A stretch of DNA of 64,000 nucleotides from Gordonia prachuapensis. GTDB taxonomy: Bacteria; Actinomycetota; Actinomycetes; Mycobacteriales; Mycobacteriaceae. A program made the position numbers and the translations under genes. Shown piece by piece: positions 8,880-16,841 of this stretch. How positions within the stretch are numbered: the first letter of the stretch is position 1; each line of letters begins with the position of its first letter. The stretch covers positions 1 to 64,000 of the forward strand of contig NZ_JAZDUE010000018.1 of NCBI RefSeq assembly GCF_036350515.1. The letters are read 5' to 3'. Below the pieces are notes generated by a model. It had not been told where the DNA came from, made no database searches, and saw nothing but the letters and a program-made list of their open reading frames with translations.

Positions 8880-10013
8880 ATGACTACTACCCCGAATCCA
8901 TGCTTGCCCAGCAACATTGAGTCTCCGTCCGCCGTGAGCCGTCGATCACTACTCATCGGTGCCGGAGCGGTGGCTGCCGGGGCCGCAGTTGCGACGAGCG
9001 CTGCGCCAGCGGGTGCTGCGCCTGCACCCTCGGGGCGGTACCGAATCGACTTACACGCCCATTTCCTCCCACCGGAGTACCGTGCCGCGCTGCTCGAACA
9101 CGGGCACTTCACCATCGGCGGCTATCCCACCCCGCAGTGGTCGCCGGAGTCAGCGATCGACTTCATGGACCGCTGGGGCATTCAATCCCAGGCACTCTCG
9201 GTGTCCGACCCGGGCGTGTCCTTCCTGCACGGCAAGGATGCCCGTGATCTTGCCCGCTACTGCAACACCTACGCCGCCCGACTGTTCCGAACACACCGCA
9301 CCCGCTTCGGCGCGTTCGCAGTGCTTCCCATGCCCGACGTCGCAGCTTCGATCGCCGAGCTCGAGTACGCACTCGACACCCTCCACCTCGACGGAGTGGT
9401 GCTGTTGTCTGCGTACGACGGCGTCTACCTCGGCGATCCTCGATTCGAACCGCTCATGGCAGCGCTCAACCGCCGCAAGGCGTTCGTCTTCGTCCACCCC
9501 GCCGCGATCCCGGACAACGCCAAACCCTCACTCCCACTTCCGGACTTCCTCGAAGAATTCACTTTCGACACAACCCGCGCAGCAACCCTGATGCTCGCGG
9601 GCGGCACCCTGCGCCGCTACCCCGGCATCCGGTTCCAGCTCTCCCATGCCGGCGGGACGTTGCCATTCCTGTCGTGGCGCATCGGCGTCCTTGCCGAAAC
9701 GCCCGTCGGCAACCATTGGCCTGCCGGCGCTCCCCGACCCTCGGCCCTCGATGTGCAACAACTGATCCGTACGTTCTACTTCGACACCGCCCTGAGCGCG
9801 TCCGCAGCCGCAATGCGGTCGGTCCTGGCAGTCGCACCGCGCTCTCATATCGTCTTCGGCTCCGACTGGCCGTTCAGCCAAACCGTGTTCCTCGAAGGCG
9901 ACGGCGACCCCGCTCGCGGATTGAGCGACGTCTTCAACGCCAGCCAGCGCTACGAGATCGAACGCATCAACGCGTTGCAGCATCTCCCCCGCTTGCGCGC
10001 CGCCGTGAGCTGA
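8880..10013 (+). CDS. Tat-exported amidohydrolase-2 family protein (possible aromatic decarboxylase)
   Basis: This 377-residue protein begins with a twin-arginine signal (SRRSLLIGAGAVAAG, arginines 21-22; cleavage expected near the APAGAAPAP stretch around 42-50), so it should be folded and exported with its metal. The mature part is an amidohydrolase-2 (ACMSD-like) TIM barrel with the metal motif DLHAHFLPP (His59, His61), a later SHAGG histidine and the FGSDWPF aspartate. This family includes non-oxidative decarboxylases of hydroxybenzoates as well as hydrolases. As the last gene of the rightward arm it may process a ring-carboxylated or esterified substrate outside the membrane before uptake; this is inference. 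Cytosolic relatives normally lack a signal. Confidence 0.82.
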   Translation: MTTTPNPCLPSNIESPSAVSRRSLLIGAGAVAAGAAVATSAAPAGAAPAPSGRYRIDLHAHFLPPEYRAALLEHGHFTIGGYPTPQWSPESAIDFMDRWGIQSQALSVSDPGVSFLHGKDARDLARYCNTYAARLFRTHRTRFGAFAVLPMPDVAASIAELEYALDTLHLDGVVLLSAYDGVYLGDPRFEPLMAALNRRKAFVFVHPAAIPDNAKPSLPLPDFLEEFTFDTTRAATLMLAGGTLRRYPGIRFQLSHAGGTLPFLSWRIGVLAETPVGNHWPAGAPRPSALDVQQLIRTFYFDTALSASAAAMRSVLAVAPRSHIVFGSDWPFSQTVFLEGDGDPARGLSDVFNASQRYEIERINALQHLPRLRAAVS

Positions 10014-10057
10014 CGGACTCGATCCGTAGCCGGATCATCAAAAATGCACCGGCACAG

Positions 10058-10550
10058 GGGAAACCAGTCGTACGGTTTCGCAATCGCAGCAAACGTCGGA
10101 GTCGGGAGCCGTTCGGCGTGCGCGGGTGTGAGGTGGTTGCAGTAGCCGTTGGGGCGCTCGTGGTTGTACCAGTGGCCTCATTCCCCGGGGCTGATCTGCA
10201 GGTCGCTCAGACCGTCCCAGGGCGCCTCGACGGCAGCATTTTACCCCGTCGGTCAACGCGGTGGAGTACGCGACCGCCGCATACTGTGAACCGACGTCGC
10301 TGTAATGGATGGGAGACTCAAAATCGTTTGTGCCACTCCACATACGGTCGTTGATTGCGTGATCGACAGCGGCCTGGACCAGCGTGGGCATCGGCGCACC
10401 CATTACGCAGCGCCTCCGGCGTGGTGATGCCCAGCAACTCCGCGACATGCCGGATCGCCGCCTACTCCGTGGAATGCTCACCACGAACATCGGTGACCAT
10501 CGTCACCGCTGACTCCCGCAACTCCGCTGGATACCTCTGTGAACCGATCC
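10058..10550 (-). pseudogene. Decayed IS3-family element (OrfA start joined to OrfB end)
   Basis: Read leftward from about 10550, one frame gives RYPAELRESAVTMVTDVRGE, a typical IS3 OrfA start, then an in-frame TAG, then AAIRHVAELLGITTPEALRN. Soon after, another frame reads VQAAVDHAINDRMW and HYSDVGSQYAAVAY, which is the OrfB catalytic core around its second aspartate. A third frame then gives WYNHERPNGYC and HLTPAHAER, the OrfB C-terminus. Most of OrfB is missing and several frameshifts are present, so no transposase can be made. It differs in sequence from the transposase start at 1-89. It marks the right border of the catabolic cluster. Confidence 0.8.
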
Positions 10551-10578
10551 GTCAATCCTCCCGCTAGCAAAACAACGA

Positions 10579-10749
10579 GAATCTCCGGACACGCCGGGGC
10601 GGATCACTCTGGACGAGCGCATGCCGGGACTGATGACCTTTCAGGAAAACGGGCGTGCCGATCGACGGCACTACCGGCAAGCCCTGAATACCGTCCGGGA
10701 CCGCTTCGGCATTCGGTGCGGTCCCATAGTTCCGACGCCGAGCCGGTGA
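10579..10749 (+). other. Unidentified coding-like fragment
   Basis: One plus-strand frame reads as plausible protein without an obvious start, including the blocks TPGRITLDERMPGLMTF and RRHYRQALNTVRDRFG, before a TGA at 10747-10749. It has no ribosome binding site and adjoins the decayed insertion element. It looks like the tail of a gene cut by rearrangement. I do not recognise the family. Confidence 0.25.
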
Positions 10750-10794
10750 GAGCAGCCACGAGCGTGTCGGCTTGATATGGATCTTCGAGGTTCG

Positions 10795-11469
10795 TCAGAT
10801 GTCTTCGGTCAGTGAGGAAGTGGCGAGGCGAAGGGTAGGTCGGCTCATCCGGTCTCGGTGAGCGGCGAGGAAATCGAGCAGGCGTTGTTCGTCGATATTG
10901 CCGACCTCGCGCAGCGCGGTGCCCACTGGTCGGGTGACGAGTTCACTGGGGTCCTCGACCAGCAGTTCCGCGAGAGCGAGAGGGTCGTCGAGGTCGCCTT
11001 GCCGGATGATCCAGAACGCCGCGGTGATCGCCGTTCGCCGCTCAATGGGCCTCCCGGACTGCGCGAGGTCGAACAGCGGTTGCCGTGACTTGTCGAGCAG
11101 GTACCAGCCGACGACTCGTGGGGCGGCCCGGTCGACGAAGTCCCACAGATTGAAGTACTCGTGGTGGTCCAGATAGGTCTCGTAGAGGCGTCGGCGATCG
11201 TCATCGTCGAGGCCGCGTCGTCGTGCCTTGAAGTCCAAGATCGAGACACCGACCACGCGCACCTCGTACAGGCCACTGGACAACAGCCCGGGGACCTCGG
11301 CGAGGTCGAGGTCTGTCCACGCTTTGGCCGTGGCGAAGACGTCCTTCATCCGGACGCCGATCGCTTCCAGGCCGCTGTCCGGCGGGAGGCGCCGGACGAT
11401 TGTCTCCTTGGCCGCCGGGCTGTGCTGGTCGCGCAGGGCGGCCTCGATCTGGGTGAGGTACTCGGTCAT
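10795..11469 (-). CDS. DNA alkylation repair (AlkD-like) HEAT-repeat protein
   Basis: This 224-residue all-helical protein resembles the AlkC/AlkD glycosylases that remove alkylated purines by stacking HEAT-like repeats along DNA. The block NLWDFVDRAAPRVVGWYLLD (near residue 116) matches the AlkD active-site region, including the catalytic-type aspartate and neighbouring tryptophan; later repeats include RRTAITAAFWIIRQGD. The start at 11469 (MTEYLTQI) has GGACGGA upstream; a longer reading to 11541 is rejected. It stands alone, transcribed towards the insertion remnant. Activity on DNA is inferred from the family. Confidence 0.75.
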   Translation of the reverse strand: MTEYLTQIEAALRDQHSPAAKETIVRRLPPDSGLEAIGVRMKDVFATAKAWTDLDLAEVPGLLSSGLYEVRVVGVSILDFKARRRGLDDDDRRRLYETYLDHHEYFNLWDFVDRAAPRVVGWYLLDKSRQPLFDLAQSGRPIERRTAITAAFWIIRQGDLDDPLALAELLVEDPSELVTRPVGTALREVGNIDEQRLLDFLAAHRDRMSRPTLRLATSSLTEDI

Positions 11470-11726
11470 TCGGTTCCGTCCTGCTCGTGATTGCGCAGAC
11501 CGTAAGTAAGTATCCGGCATAAACAGAGTTTGTATCGGCACGTTTCAAAGGCTCAGACGTCAACGAATGGCCATGTCGAGGGTCGGTCATCCTCGATCTG
11601 CCTGTTCGCTCAGTGCTCCCCTTCGTCGGCGACGGCTCGGCTCGCGCCCTCACCGATGACAGATGCATCCTCGAGACATGTTCGTGGTCATGGGGCGCCC
11701 TCGCTACTTCCTTCGGGAGGTTCGAG
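11470..11726. other. Intergenic, nothing recognised
   Basis: This holds the upstream region of the AlkD-like gene and the leader of the small plus-strand gene at 11727. I see no conserved protein, RNA fold or strong repeat in it. Confidence 0.4.
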
Positions 11727-11921
11727 GTGCCGATGGAGGTAGTCGGACCACCCGAACTCGCCGAGGCGTTTACGACACTCTCCGATCGCTACGCAGCTAC
11801 CGCCGATTCTTTTCAGTCCACCAGCACCATGTTCGCGAATCTCGCTGCGACCTCCGTCGACAGGCGAGCGGATCGCGATAGCGGGACACGGCAGAGTCTC
11901 GGGATACCCGAGACCAAGTGA
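11727..11921 (+). CDS. Small hypothetical helical protein
   Basis: A 64-residue frame starts at GTG 11727 six bases after GGGAGG, with ATG 11733 as an alternative. It encodes a helix-rich segment containing PELAEAFTTLSDRYAATADS followed by a charged tail ending GIPETK. I do not recognise the family. The size and helical pattern recall small partners of secreted or toxin-like proteins, but no WxG motif is present. The next gene on the same strand begins about 235 bases later. Confidence 0.4.
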   Translation: MPMEVVGPPELAEAFTTLSDRYAATADSFQSTSTMFANLAATSVDRRADRDSGTRQSLGIPETK

Positions 11922-12157
11922 GTCACGGCGGAGCTTGCAGCATCGACAGCGGCCTGGCGTCGCTCCCCCGCCGGTCAACCTCGTGGTGGGGCACAGTCAC
12001 CGAGCGACCCGGGTTGCCGAGTTCGTCACCGTGACGAATGTGGGATTTTAGGCCATCTCCACGCTCTTGCGTGAGGCTGCGGGGTCGCTGTGGATAGACG
12101 GCGCGACTGTGGACGCGGCCCAGGGTCCGGGCGCCCAACTCTCCTACTGTTGCCCAC

Positions 12158-13000
12158 ATGTCGAGGGCACATCGCACACCGAGATCGGGCCGACGAGGCC
12201 ACACACACAGCAGGCGCGAGGTCGGTCCCGCGCGTCCGTGGTTGTCCGGGGGTCTGCCGCGAATACACCGGGAGCTCGCCCAGGCATATCGCGATCTGTC
12301 TGTCGAATGGGCGGCATACCTGGACATGGTTGGTGCGCGCGACACCGAATACGAAGCCGCGCTGGACGCACTTGTCGACGCGGGCCGCGGTCCAGGTGAT
12401 GCCGAGTTCGATGAGGTCGTAGCACAGCAACTGGACAACGACTCGCTCCACCGCATGATTGGCGGGAACCTGTTGCACTCGACCATGGCGGTTGAGGTGC
12501 TGCGGGACCTGACGCCGGTGTGGGTACCCGAAGCGGTGAATGACGCGCTCGCGTCGATCGAGGTTGCACCGGGAGACGCGCGAAGCCTCACGGGCATAGG
12601 CGGTTCCGGATTGTTCGTCTTCGGCAAGTCCCCGATCCGGGTGCGCGAGAGCCTTCCCGACGGGCAGACGATGCCCGAGGTCGACGTCGACGGCGTGCTG
12701 TGGTGGACCAAGAGACTCGAGCGCGGTGGTGCGTCAGGCGCGGTCACTGCGGATGGTCCGCGCCGACTGATGTTGGCTCCACTCACGCGCAGTCGTGATC
12801 TGCAATGGCTGCGCGGCGACGGATGGCGGTCGTCCACCCTCACCGAGGTGACATGTTTCGACGTCAGCACGGCCCGTGGTGTCGATGTGCCAGGCCCGCT
12901 CGGGCCCTGTGTTGAGCTGCTGGCGAGAATTGGAACCGCGCTGCAGCGCAACAGTCTTCGCTACACCGACGGATCGATCGCCACGCTCGACGCGGCCTGA
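12158..13000 (+). CDS. Hypothetical protein
   Basis: This 280-residue frame has normal high-GC codon use and a long acidic-helical middle (LAQAYRDLSVEWAAYLDMVG through LVDAGRGPGDAEFDEVVAQQ). The C-terminal half is more beta-like, with a short KSPIRVRESLPDG segment. I recognise no family, signal peptide or membrane helix. The first 35 residues are basic and unconserved-looking and no clear ribosome binding site precedes ATG 12158, so the true start may be further in, for example Met57. It converges with the TetR gene downstream. A relation to the small protein at 11727 is possible but unsupported. Confidence 0.55.
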   Translation: MSRAHRTPRSGRRGHTHSRREVGPARPWLSGGLPRIHRELAQAYRDLSVEWAAYLDMVGARDTEYEAALDALVDAGRGPGDAEFDEVVAQQLDNDSLHRMIGGNLLHSTMAVEVLRDLTPVWVPEAVNDALASIEVAPGDARSLTGIGGSGLFVFGKSPIRVRESLPDGQTMPEVDVDGVLWWTKRLERGGASGAVTADGPRRLMLAPLTRSRDLQWLRGDGWRSSTLTEVTCFDVSTARGVDVPGPLGPCVELLARIGTALQRNSLRYTDGSIATLDAA

Positions 13001-13044
13001 GTGACGGTTGGGCTCATGCGTGGTCGGTGGGGTCAATCGTTCGA

Positions 13045-13674
13045 TTACCCCGGGCCACCCGCCGCGTACCTGGCGACGGTGGTGCGGACCGCCTCATCGA
13101 CCACCTCGGCGACGCGCTCGGCGCTCACCTCCCAGCCCGGAACGAGGAGGGTCGGCCAGAAGACGTAGTTGGAGATCATGCCGAGGAACTGCGTCGCTGC
13201 GAGTTCCAGATCGTCGACCCGCACGGTTCCCGCCTCATGCTCCGCCAGGAGGTACTTCCGCAAGGACTCGAAGTAGGGCATCTTCCCTTGCGAGAACTGT
13301 GCATTGGCGAGTTCGGGGAATCGCGGCAACTCGGCGATGACGATGCGGAACAGGTCGGTCATCTGGGGTCGGCTCAACAACTCCGCGTAGCGGTGGCCGA
13401 GGGAACCGAGACCGTCGACGACGTTGCCCGCCGTCGGCGGATCCTCTTCGTCGGCGGTCGTCCAGGACTCGATCACCATCGCATCGAAAAGTGCGGCCTT
13501 GGTCGGAAACTGCTTGAACAAGGTGGCTCGCGAAACGCCTGACCGTTCGGCGATCCGTGCCAACGACGTCCGGTCGTAACCCAGCTCCAGGAACAGAGCG
13601 GTCGCGGCCGTCACGATCAGCTTGCGCTTCTCCTGGGCGACGCGTTGGTGGTATGTCGGTACGTCCCTACTCAT
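13045..13674 (-). CDS. TetR-family transcriptional regulator
   Basis: This 209-residue protein has an N-terminal helix-turn-helix (LIVTAATALFLELGYDRTS then SGVSRATLFKQFPTKAALF) and a C-terminal domain of the AcrR/TetR_C type with LLSRPQMTDLFRIVIAELPR. It is divergent from the SDR and deazaflavin oxidoreductase pair; the 138-bp gap between them contains a TTGACT at about 13702. It likely represses itself and the SDR pair. The ligand is unknown. Confidence 0.85.
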   Translation of the reverse strand: MSRDVPTYHQRVAQEKRKLIVTAATALFLELGYDRTSLARIAERSGVSRATLFKQFPTKAALFDAMVIESWTTADEEDPPTAGNVVDGLGSLGHRYAELLSRPQMTDLFRIVIAELPRFPELANAQFSQGKMPYFESLRKYLLAEHEAGTVRVDDLELAATQFLGMISNYVFWPTLLVPGWEVSAERVAEVVDEAVRTTVARYAAGGPG

Positions 13675-13812
13675 GCCCGAAGTCTACGAGGTGAGTGGCT
13701 TGACTCTCCACCCTCGTCGGCTTAGTGTCAATTGAGTGGCGAGTCGACCAACTCACCATTGTTGGCAGCCGTTGCCGTTCAAGCCAGTCAGCTACGAAAC
13801 GAAGGAAATCTG

Positions 13813-14586
13813 ATGCGCCGCTTCGCCAACCAGACCGTGCTCGTAACCGGCGGGACCGGTGGCCAGGGATCGAGTCACGTCCGCGCGCTCCATGCGGAGG
13901 GAGCCAATGTCGTGATCGGCGCCATCAACGCCGACCGTGGCGCCGCTCTCGCCGATGAGCTCGGAGACCGTGCCTTCTTCACCCACCTCGACGTCACCGA
14001 CGAGGACTCGTGGTCGGCCGCGGTCCGCGCAACCGAGAGAACATTCGGCGCCCTGCATGTGCTCGTCAACAACGCGGGCGTTCAGAACCCGCCGGCCCCG
14101 ATCGAAGAAACCGATCAGACCACGTGGTCGCGCATCCTCGACATCAACCTCACGGGTACGTTTCTCGGCATCAAGGCAGCCGCGCCCGCTCTGCGTCGCG
14201 CCACCGGCGGAGCCATCGTCAACATCGCCTCGACGATGGGCATGGGAGGTACGGCGCACTACGCGCCGTACGTCGCCAGCAAGTGGGCCGTGCGAGGTCT
14301 CACGCAGACAGCAGCACTCGAACTCGGCCGGGATCGCATCCGCGTGAACACCATTCACCCCGGCGTGATCGCGACCCCCTTCATCCAAGAGCCGGCCGCC
14401 GGCGCCACCGCGGCGATCGCCGACTTCTACTCCCCCGAGCCATTCGCTGTCCCCCGACTCGGGGAGCCCATGGATGTCACCCGGCTCGTCATGTTCCTTG
14501 CCTCATCGGAGGCGTCGTTCATCACCGGGTCGGAGTACGTAATCGACGGAGGGCTCCTCCTCGGTCCCGCTCTCCGGGCCGCGTGA
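13813..14586 (+). CDS. SDR-family oxidoreductase
   Basis: This 257-residue classical short-chain dehydrogenase has the cofactor motif TGGTGGQG near residue 14, the NNAG motif (VLVNNAGVQ), a catalytic serine in NIASTMG and the YxxxK motif in YVASK. It ends with the usual FITGSEYVIDGG block. The start at 13813 has GAAGGAAATC upstream; the earlier in-frame GTG at 13732 is rejected. Its stop overlaps the GTG of the next gene (GTGA). Substrate cannot be assigned; relatives oxidise hydroxysteroids, alcohols or acyl compounds. Confidence 0.88.
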   Translation: MRRFANQTVLVTGGTGGQGSSHVRALHAEGANVVIGAINADRGAALADELGDRAFFTHLDVTDEDSWSAAVRATERTFGALHVLVNNAGVQNPPAPIEETDQTTWSRILDINLTGTFLGIKAAAPALRRATGGAIVNIASTMGMGGTAHYAPYVASKWAVRGLTQTAALELGRDRIRVNTIHPGVIATPFIQEPAAGATAAIADFYSPEPFAVPRLGEPMDVTRLVMFLASSEASFITGSEYVIDGGLLLGPALRAA

Positions 14587-15059
14587 CCAGTCCAGGCACG
14601 GCCGGATCAGATGACTCGGCGCGAGATACGTCGTTGTCGCACCTGGCCGATCACGTCCGGCGAGCCATCGAGATCACGCCCGACGCAGGGACCCGTGAGC
14701 GGATCGTCGACATCACGACCACGGGGCGCCGCACCGGCATGCCGCGTCGCATCGAGATCTTCTTCTACCGCGCCGGGGGCAACACGTACCTGTGTAGCGG
14801 CGCCGGTGCTGCCGCCACCGACTGGCATGCGAACCTGCTCGCCCACCCCGACTTCACGTTTCATCTCAAGACAGGGGTCCGTTCCGATGTACCCGCCCAT
14901 GCCACACCCGTCACCGATCCGGCCGAACGCCGGGCCGTCCTGGTGGAGATCGTCGCGGATCTCAACCAGCCGCACGACCCGGGCACCATCCGGCCTACTC
15001 GACTCGAGGACTGGGCCGACAGCAGGCTGATGCGGATCAGCTTTCGCGCTCAGCCCTGA
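14583..15059 (+). CDS. Nitroreductase/deazaflavin(F420)-dependent oxidoreductase family protein
   Basis: This 158-residue protein has the split-barrel core of the F420H2-dependent reductases found in mycobacteria and relatives: TTGRRTGMPRRIEI near residue 42, then YLCSGAGAAATDWHANLLAH with the cofactor-contacting WHANL block, and PHLKTG-like FHLKTGV. It starts at GTG 14583, overlapping the SDR stop by four bases, so the two are made together. This suggests a two-step redox unit acting on one substrate. The substrate is unknown. Confidence 0.82.
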   Translation: MTSPGTAGSDDSARDTSLSHLADHVRRAIEITPDAGTRERIVDITTTGRRTGMPRRIEIFFYRAGGNTYLCSGAGAAATDWHANLLAHPDFTFHLKTGVRSDVPAHATPVTDPAERRAVLVEIVADLNQPHDPGTIRPTRLEDWADSRLMRISFRAQP

Positions 15060-15145
15060 TCGCAAACACCCGCTCACCCCGGAGTCCAACTGGCAGGTGA
15101 ACAGTGCCTCGCCCCTTGACCGTCGACCCGTAATGCTACACACTA

Positions 15146-15157
15146 TAGCCATGGCTA
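15146..15157. promoter_or_regulatory. Palindrome over the start of a TetR gene
   Basis: TAGCCATGGCTA is a perfect 12-bp palindrome that covers the ATG at 15151. A TTGACC at 15116-15121 and an AT-rich CACTAT about 19 bases later form a weak promoter, whose start point would fall near 15152 inside the palindrome. Binding of the encoded repressor here would block its own transcription. The palindrome is seen; the function is inference. Confidence 0.4.
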
Positions 15158-15792
15158 CAACCATTAGCCCAATGGACCGCCGATCCCGCCGCCGTGTCGA
15201 GGCGATGGACGAGGCGGTCGCTCACGCCAGCGACATCATCCTCTCCGAGGGAGCCGGAGCAGTCTCGATCTCCGAGGTCGCCCGACGGATGGGGATGAAG
15301 CCTCCATCGCTCTACAAGTACTTCCCGTCGCTGCACGCGTTGTACGACGCATTGTTCGCCCGCGGCCAACGGCTGGAGAACGACTTCGTCGCCGATGCGG
15401 TGCGCGATCTCGAACCCGGCCTCCCGCGTCTGGTGGCGGCCGGCGAGGCGTGTGTCCGGTGGGCGATGACGCGCGACGGTCGCGCGTTCGGGCCACTGCT
15501 GTACTGGAGGCCGATCCCTGGCTTCGAGCCCAGCCCGGAATCCTTCGCTCCGAGCCTGGAATTCGTCGACCGCATCCGTGCCGATCTGCACGAGGCGGTC
15601 CAGCGGGGCGAACTCGCACCGTGGGCGGACAACGACGAGACGATGAGGCTCTTCAGCAGCGTCATCGCGGGCATCTGCTCTCAGCAGATGGCGAATCAGC
15701 CGCTGGCCTCTTTCGAGGACGGCATGTTCAGCAGTCTGACCACATCTGCCCTGACGATGTTCGTCAGGCACCACCAGGAGGAACCCCGATGA
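15151..15792 (+). CDS. TetR-family transcriptional regulator
   Basis: This protein of about 213 residues has an N-terminal helix-turn-helix (AHASDIILSEGAGAVSI then RRMGMKPPSLYKYFPSLHAL) and a TetR_C-type ligand domain with RWAMTRDGRAFGPLLYWRP. ATG 15151 may be leaderless; ATG 15172 (MDRRSRRR) is the alternative, and the frame continues upstream to 15097 without support. Its stop overlaps the SRPBCC gene by four bases (ATGA), so regulator and effector are co-expressed. A palindrome covers its start. Confidence 0.85.
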   Translation: MATTISPMDRRSRRRVEAMDEAVAHASDIILSEGAGAVSISEVARRMGMKPPSLYKYFPSLHALYDALFARGQRLENDFVADAVRDLEPGLPRLVAAGEACVRWAMTRDGRAFGPLLYWRPIPGFEPSPESFAPSLEFVDRIRADLHEAVQRGELAPWADNDETMRLFSSVIAGICSQQMANQPLASFEDGMFSSLTTSALTMFVRHHQEEPR

Positions 15793-16307
15793 GACAGCAA
15801 CTCACCACCGACACCGTCGAGCGCTTTGTGAACGCGACACCGCAGGCGGTCTATGACCTGATCTCCGACGTCACCCGCACTCCGGACCTCAGTCCCGATG
15901 TGGTCAGCTGCACGTGGCTCGGCGGTGCCACCGGTCCCGCGGTCGGGGCCGAGTTCAAGGCGGTGAACGACGGTAGATCCAGGCCGAACTGGTCCAACCG
16001 TCCTATCGTCGCGGTGTGTGAACCGGGGCGCGAGTTCGCATTCCGGCGCACCGAGGCATTCGCGGGCACGATTCTGTGGCGCTACGAGCTCATCGCCGAG
16101 AACGGCGGTACCCGGATCCGCGAGTCCTATCTCGCGGAGAAGCCGGTCTCTCCCGTCGGCTGGTTCATCATCGGTGGACTCTACGGCCGCAAGGATCAGG
16201 CCGGTGACCTACGCATTGGCATGGAGGCCACCCTGGCGCGGATCGCGGAGATCCTCGAGCCGCCCGCGACCCCCGCCGAACCGGCCACTGACGCAGCAGC
16301 AACCTGA
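15789..16307 (+). CDS. SRPBCC-family (polyketide cyclase/dehydrase-like) protein
   Basis: This 172-residue protein has the helix-grip fold pattern: N-terminal strand TVERFVNATPQAVYDLISDV, then WLGGATGPAVGAEFKAVN, and a long C-terminal helix ending LARIAEILEP. Such proteins bind hydrophobic ligands or act as cyclases. It overlaps the TetR gene upstream, so the pair probably forms a small sense-and-bind unit. An alanine- and proline-rich tail follows the fold. No catalytic residues can be assigned. Confidence 0.8.
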   Translation: MRQQLTTDTVERFVNATPQAVYDLISDVTRTPDLSPDVVSCTWLGGATGPAVGAEFKAVNDGRSRPNWSNRPIVAVCEPGREFAFRRTEAFAGTILWRYELIAENGGTRIRESYLAEKPVSPVGWFIIGGLYGRKDQAGDLRIGMEATLARIAEILEPPATPAEPATDAAAT

Positions 16308-16841
16308 GGCCGGTGAAGGAACAGGAAACCGTCGGTTCGCTTACGTGTCATTTGACCTTCGACACGTCACGGGATGACGGCGTTGTTACCCGTTCCCATA
16401 GCGGCCAGACAATCCGATCGTCAACGACGCAGCCGCGCAGAGTGTTTGGGACGCGAATGGCTAGCTGCTGCCGGCGCTTCCGGTGGACAGGAGAGCAAGC
16501 AGTAAGTCATAGGCGCCGACGTGAAGGGTTCTGATCGCCTCGACGATTTCGATGAGCATGGCCTGCCTTTCTGGATGGCGAATGTTTGCGGTCGAGCTCA
16601 TCGGAAGTCCAGATTCTCCAAAGAGATTGCGATGGACCATCTCTGAGTGACCGACGTGCACAGTCGTGAAGATGTACCCGTCATCCAGCGCGGAACCCCC
16701 GATGACTCATGGATACCACAATCACATGGGCGCGACTGTCGATCGAAAATCATTGCCCGAGATCAAGGATTGTCGACACTCTCCGGGAACAAATCGACAA
16801 CGCGTGGGCCCAGTCCCCGATCACTCGGCCCGGGTTTGGCG
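16308..16841. other. Intergenic region without a clear gene
   Basis: Apart from one weak minus-strand frame at 16461-16601, I find no supported gene, RNA or repeat here. The two genes on either side point towards each other, so this is also the place where both transcripts should end, yet no strong hairpin with a T-run is visible. Confidence 0.4.
16461..16601 (-). CDS. Possible small protein (low confidence)
   Basis: A 46-residue frame starting at ATG 16601 encodes RHPERQAMLIEIVEAIRTLH and then an apolar LLLALLS stretch. The composition is helix-like, but the only purine-rich site (GGAG) lies 14 bases upstream, which is too far. It may be a fragment of a lost gene or chance. No family is recognised. 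Confidence 0.2.
   Translation of the reverse strand: MSSTANIRHPERQAMLIEIVEAIRTLHVGAYDLLLALLSTGSAGSS

Noticed and set aside
10021..10036. Hairpin GATCCG-TAGC-CGGATC after the amidohydrolase gene as a terminator
   Set aside because: The stem is only six base pairs and is followed by A residues, not T residues, on the transcribed strand's RNA.
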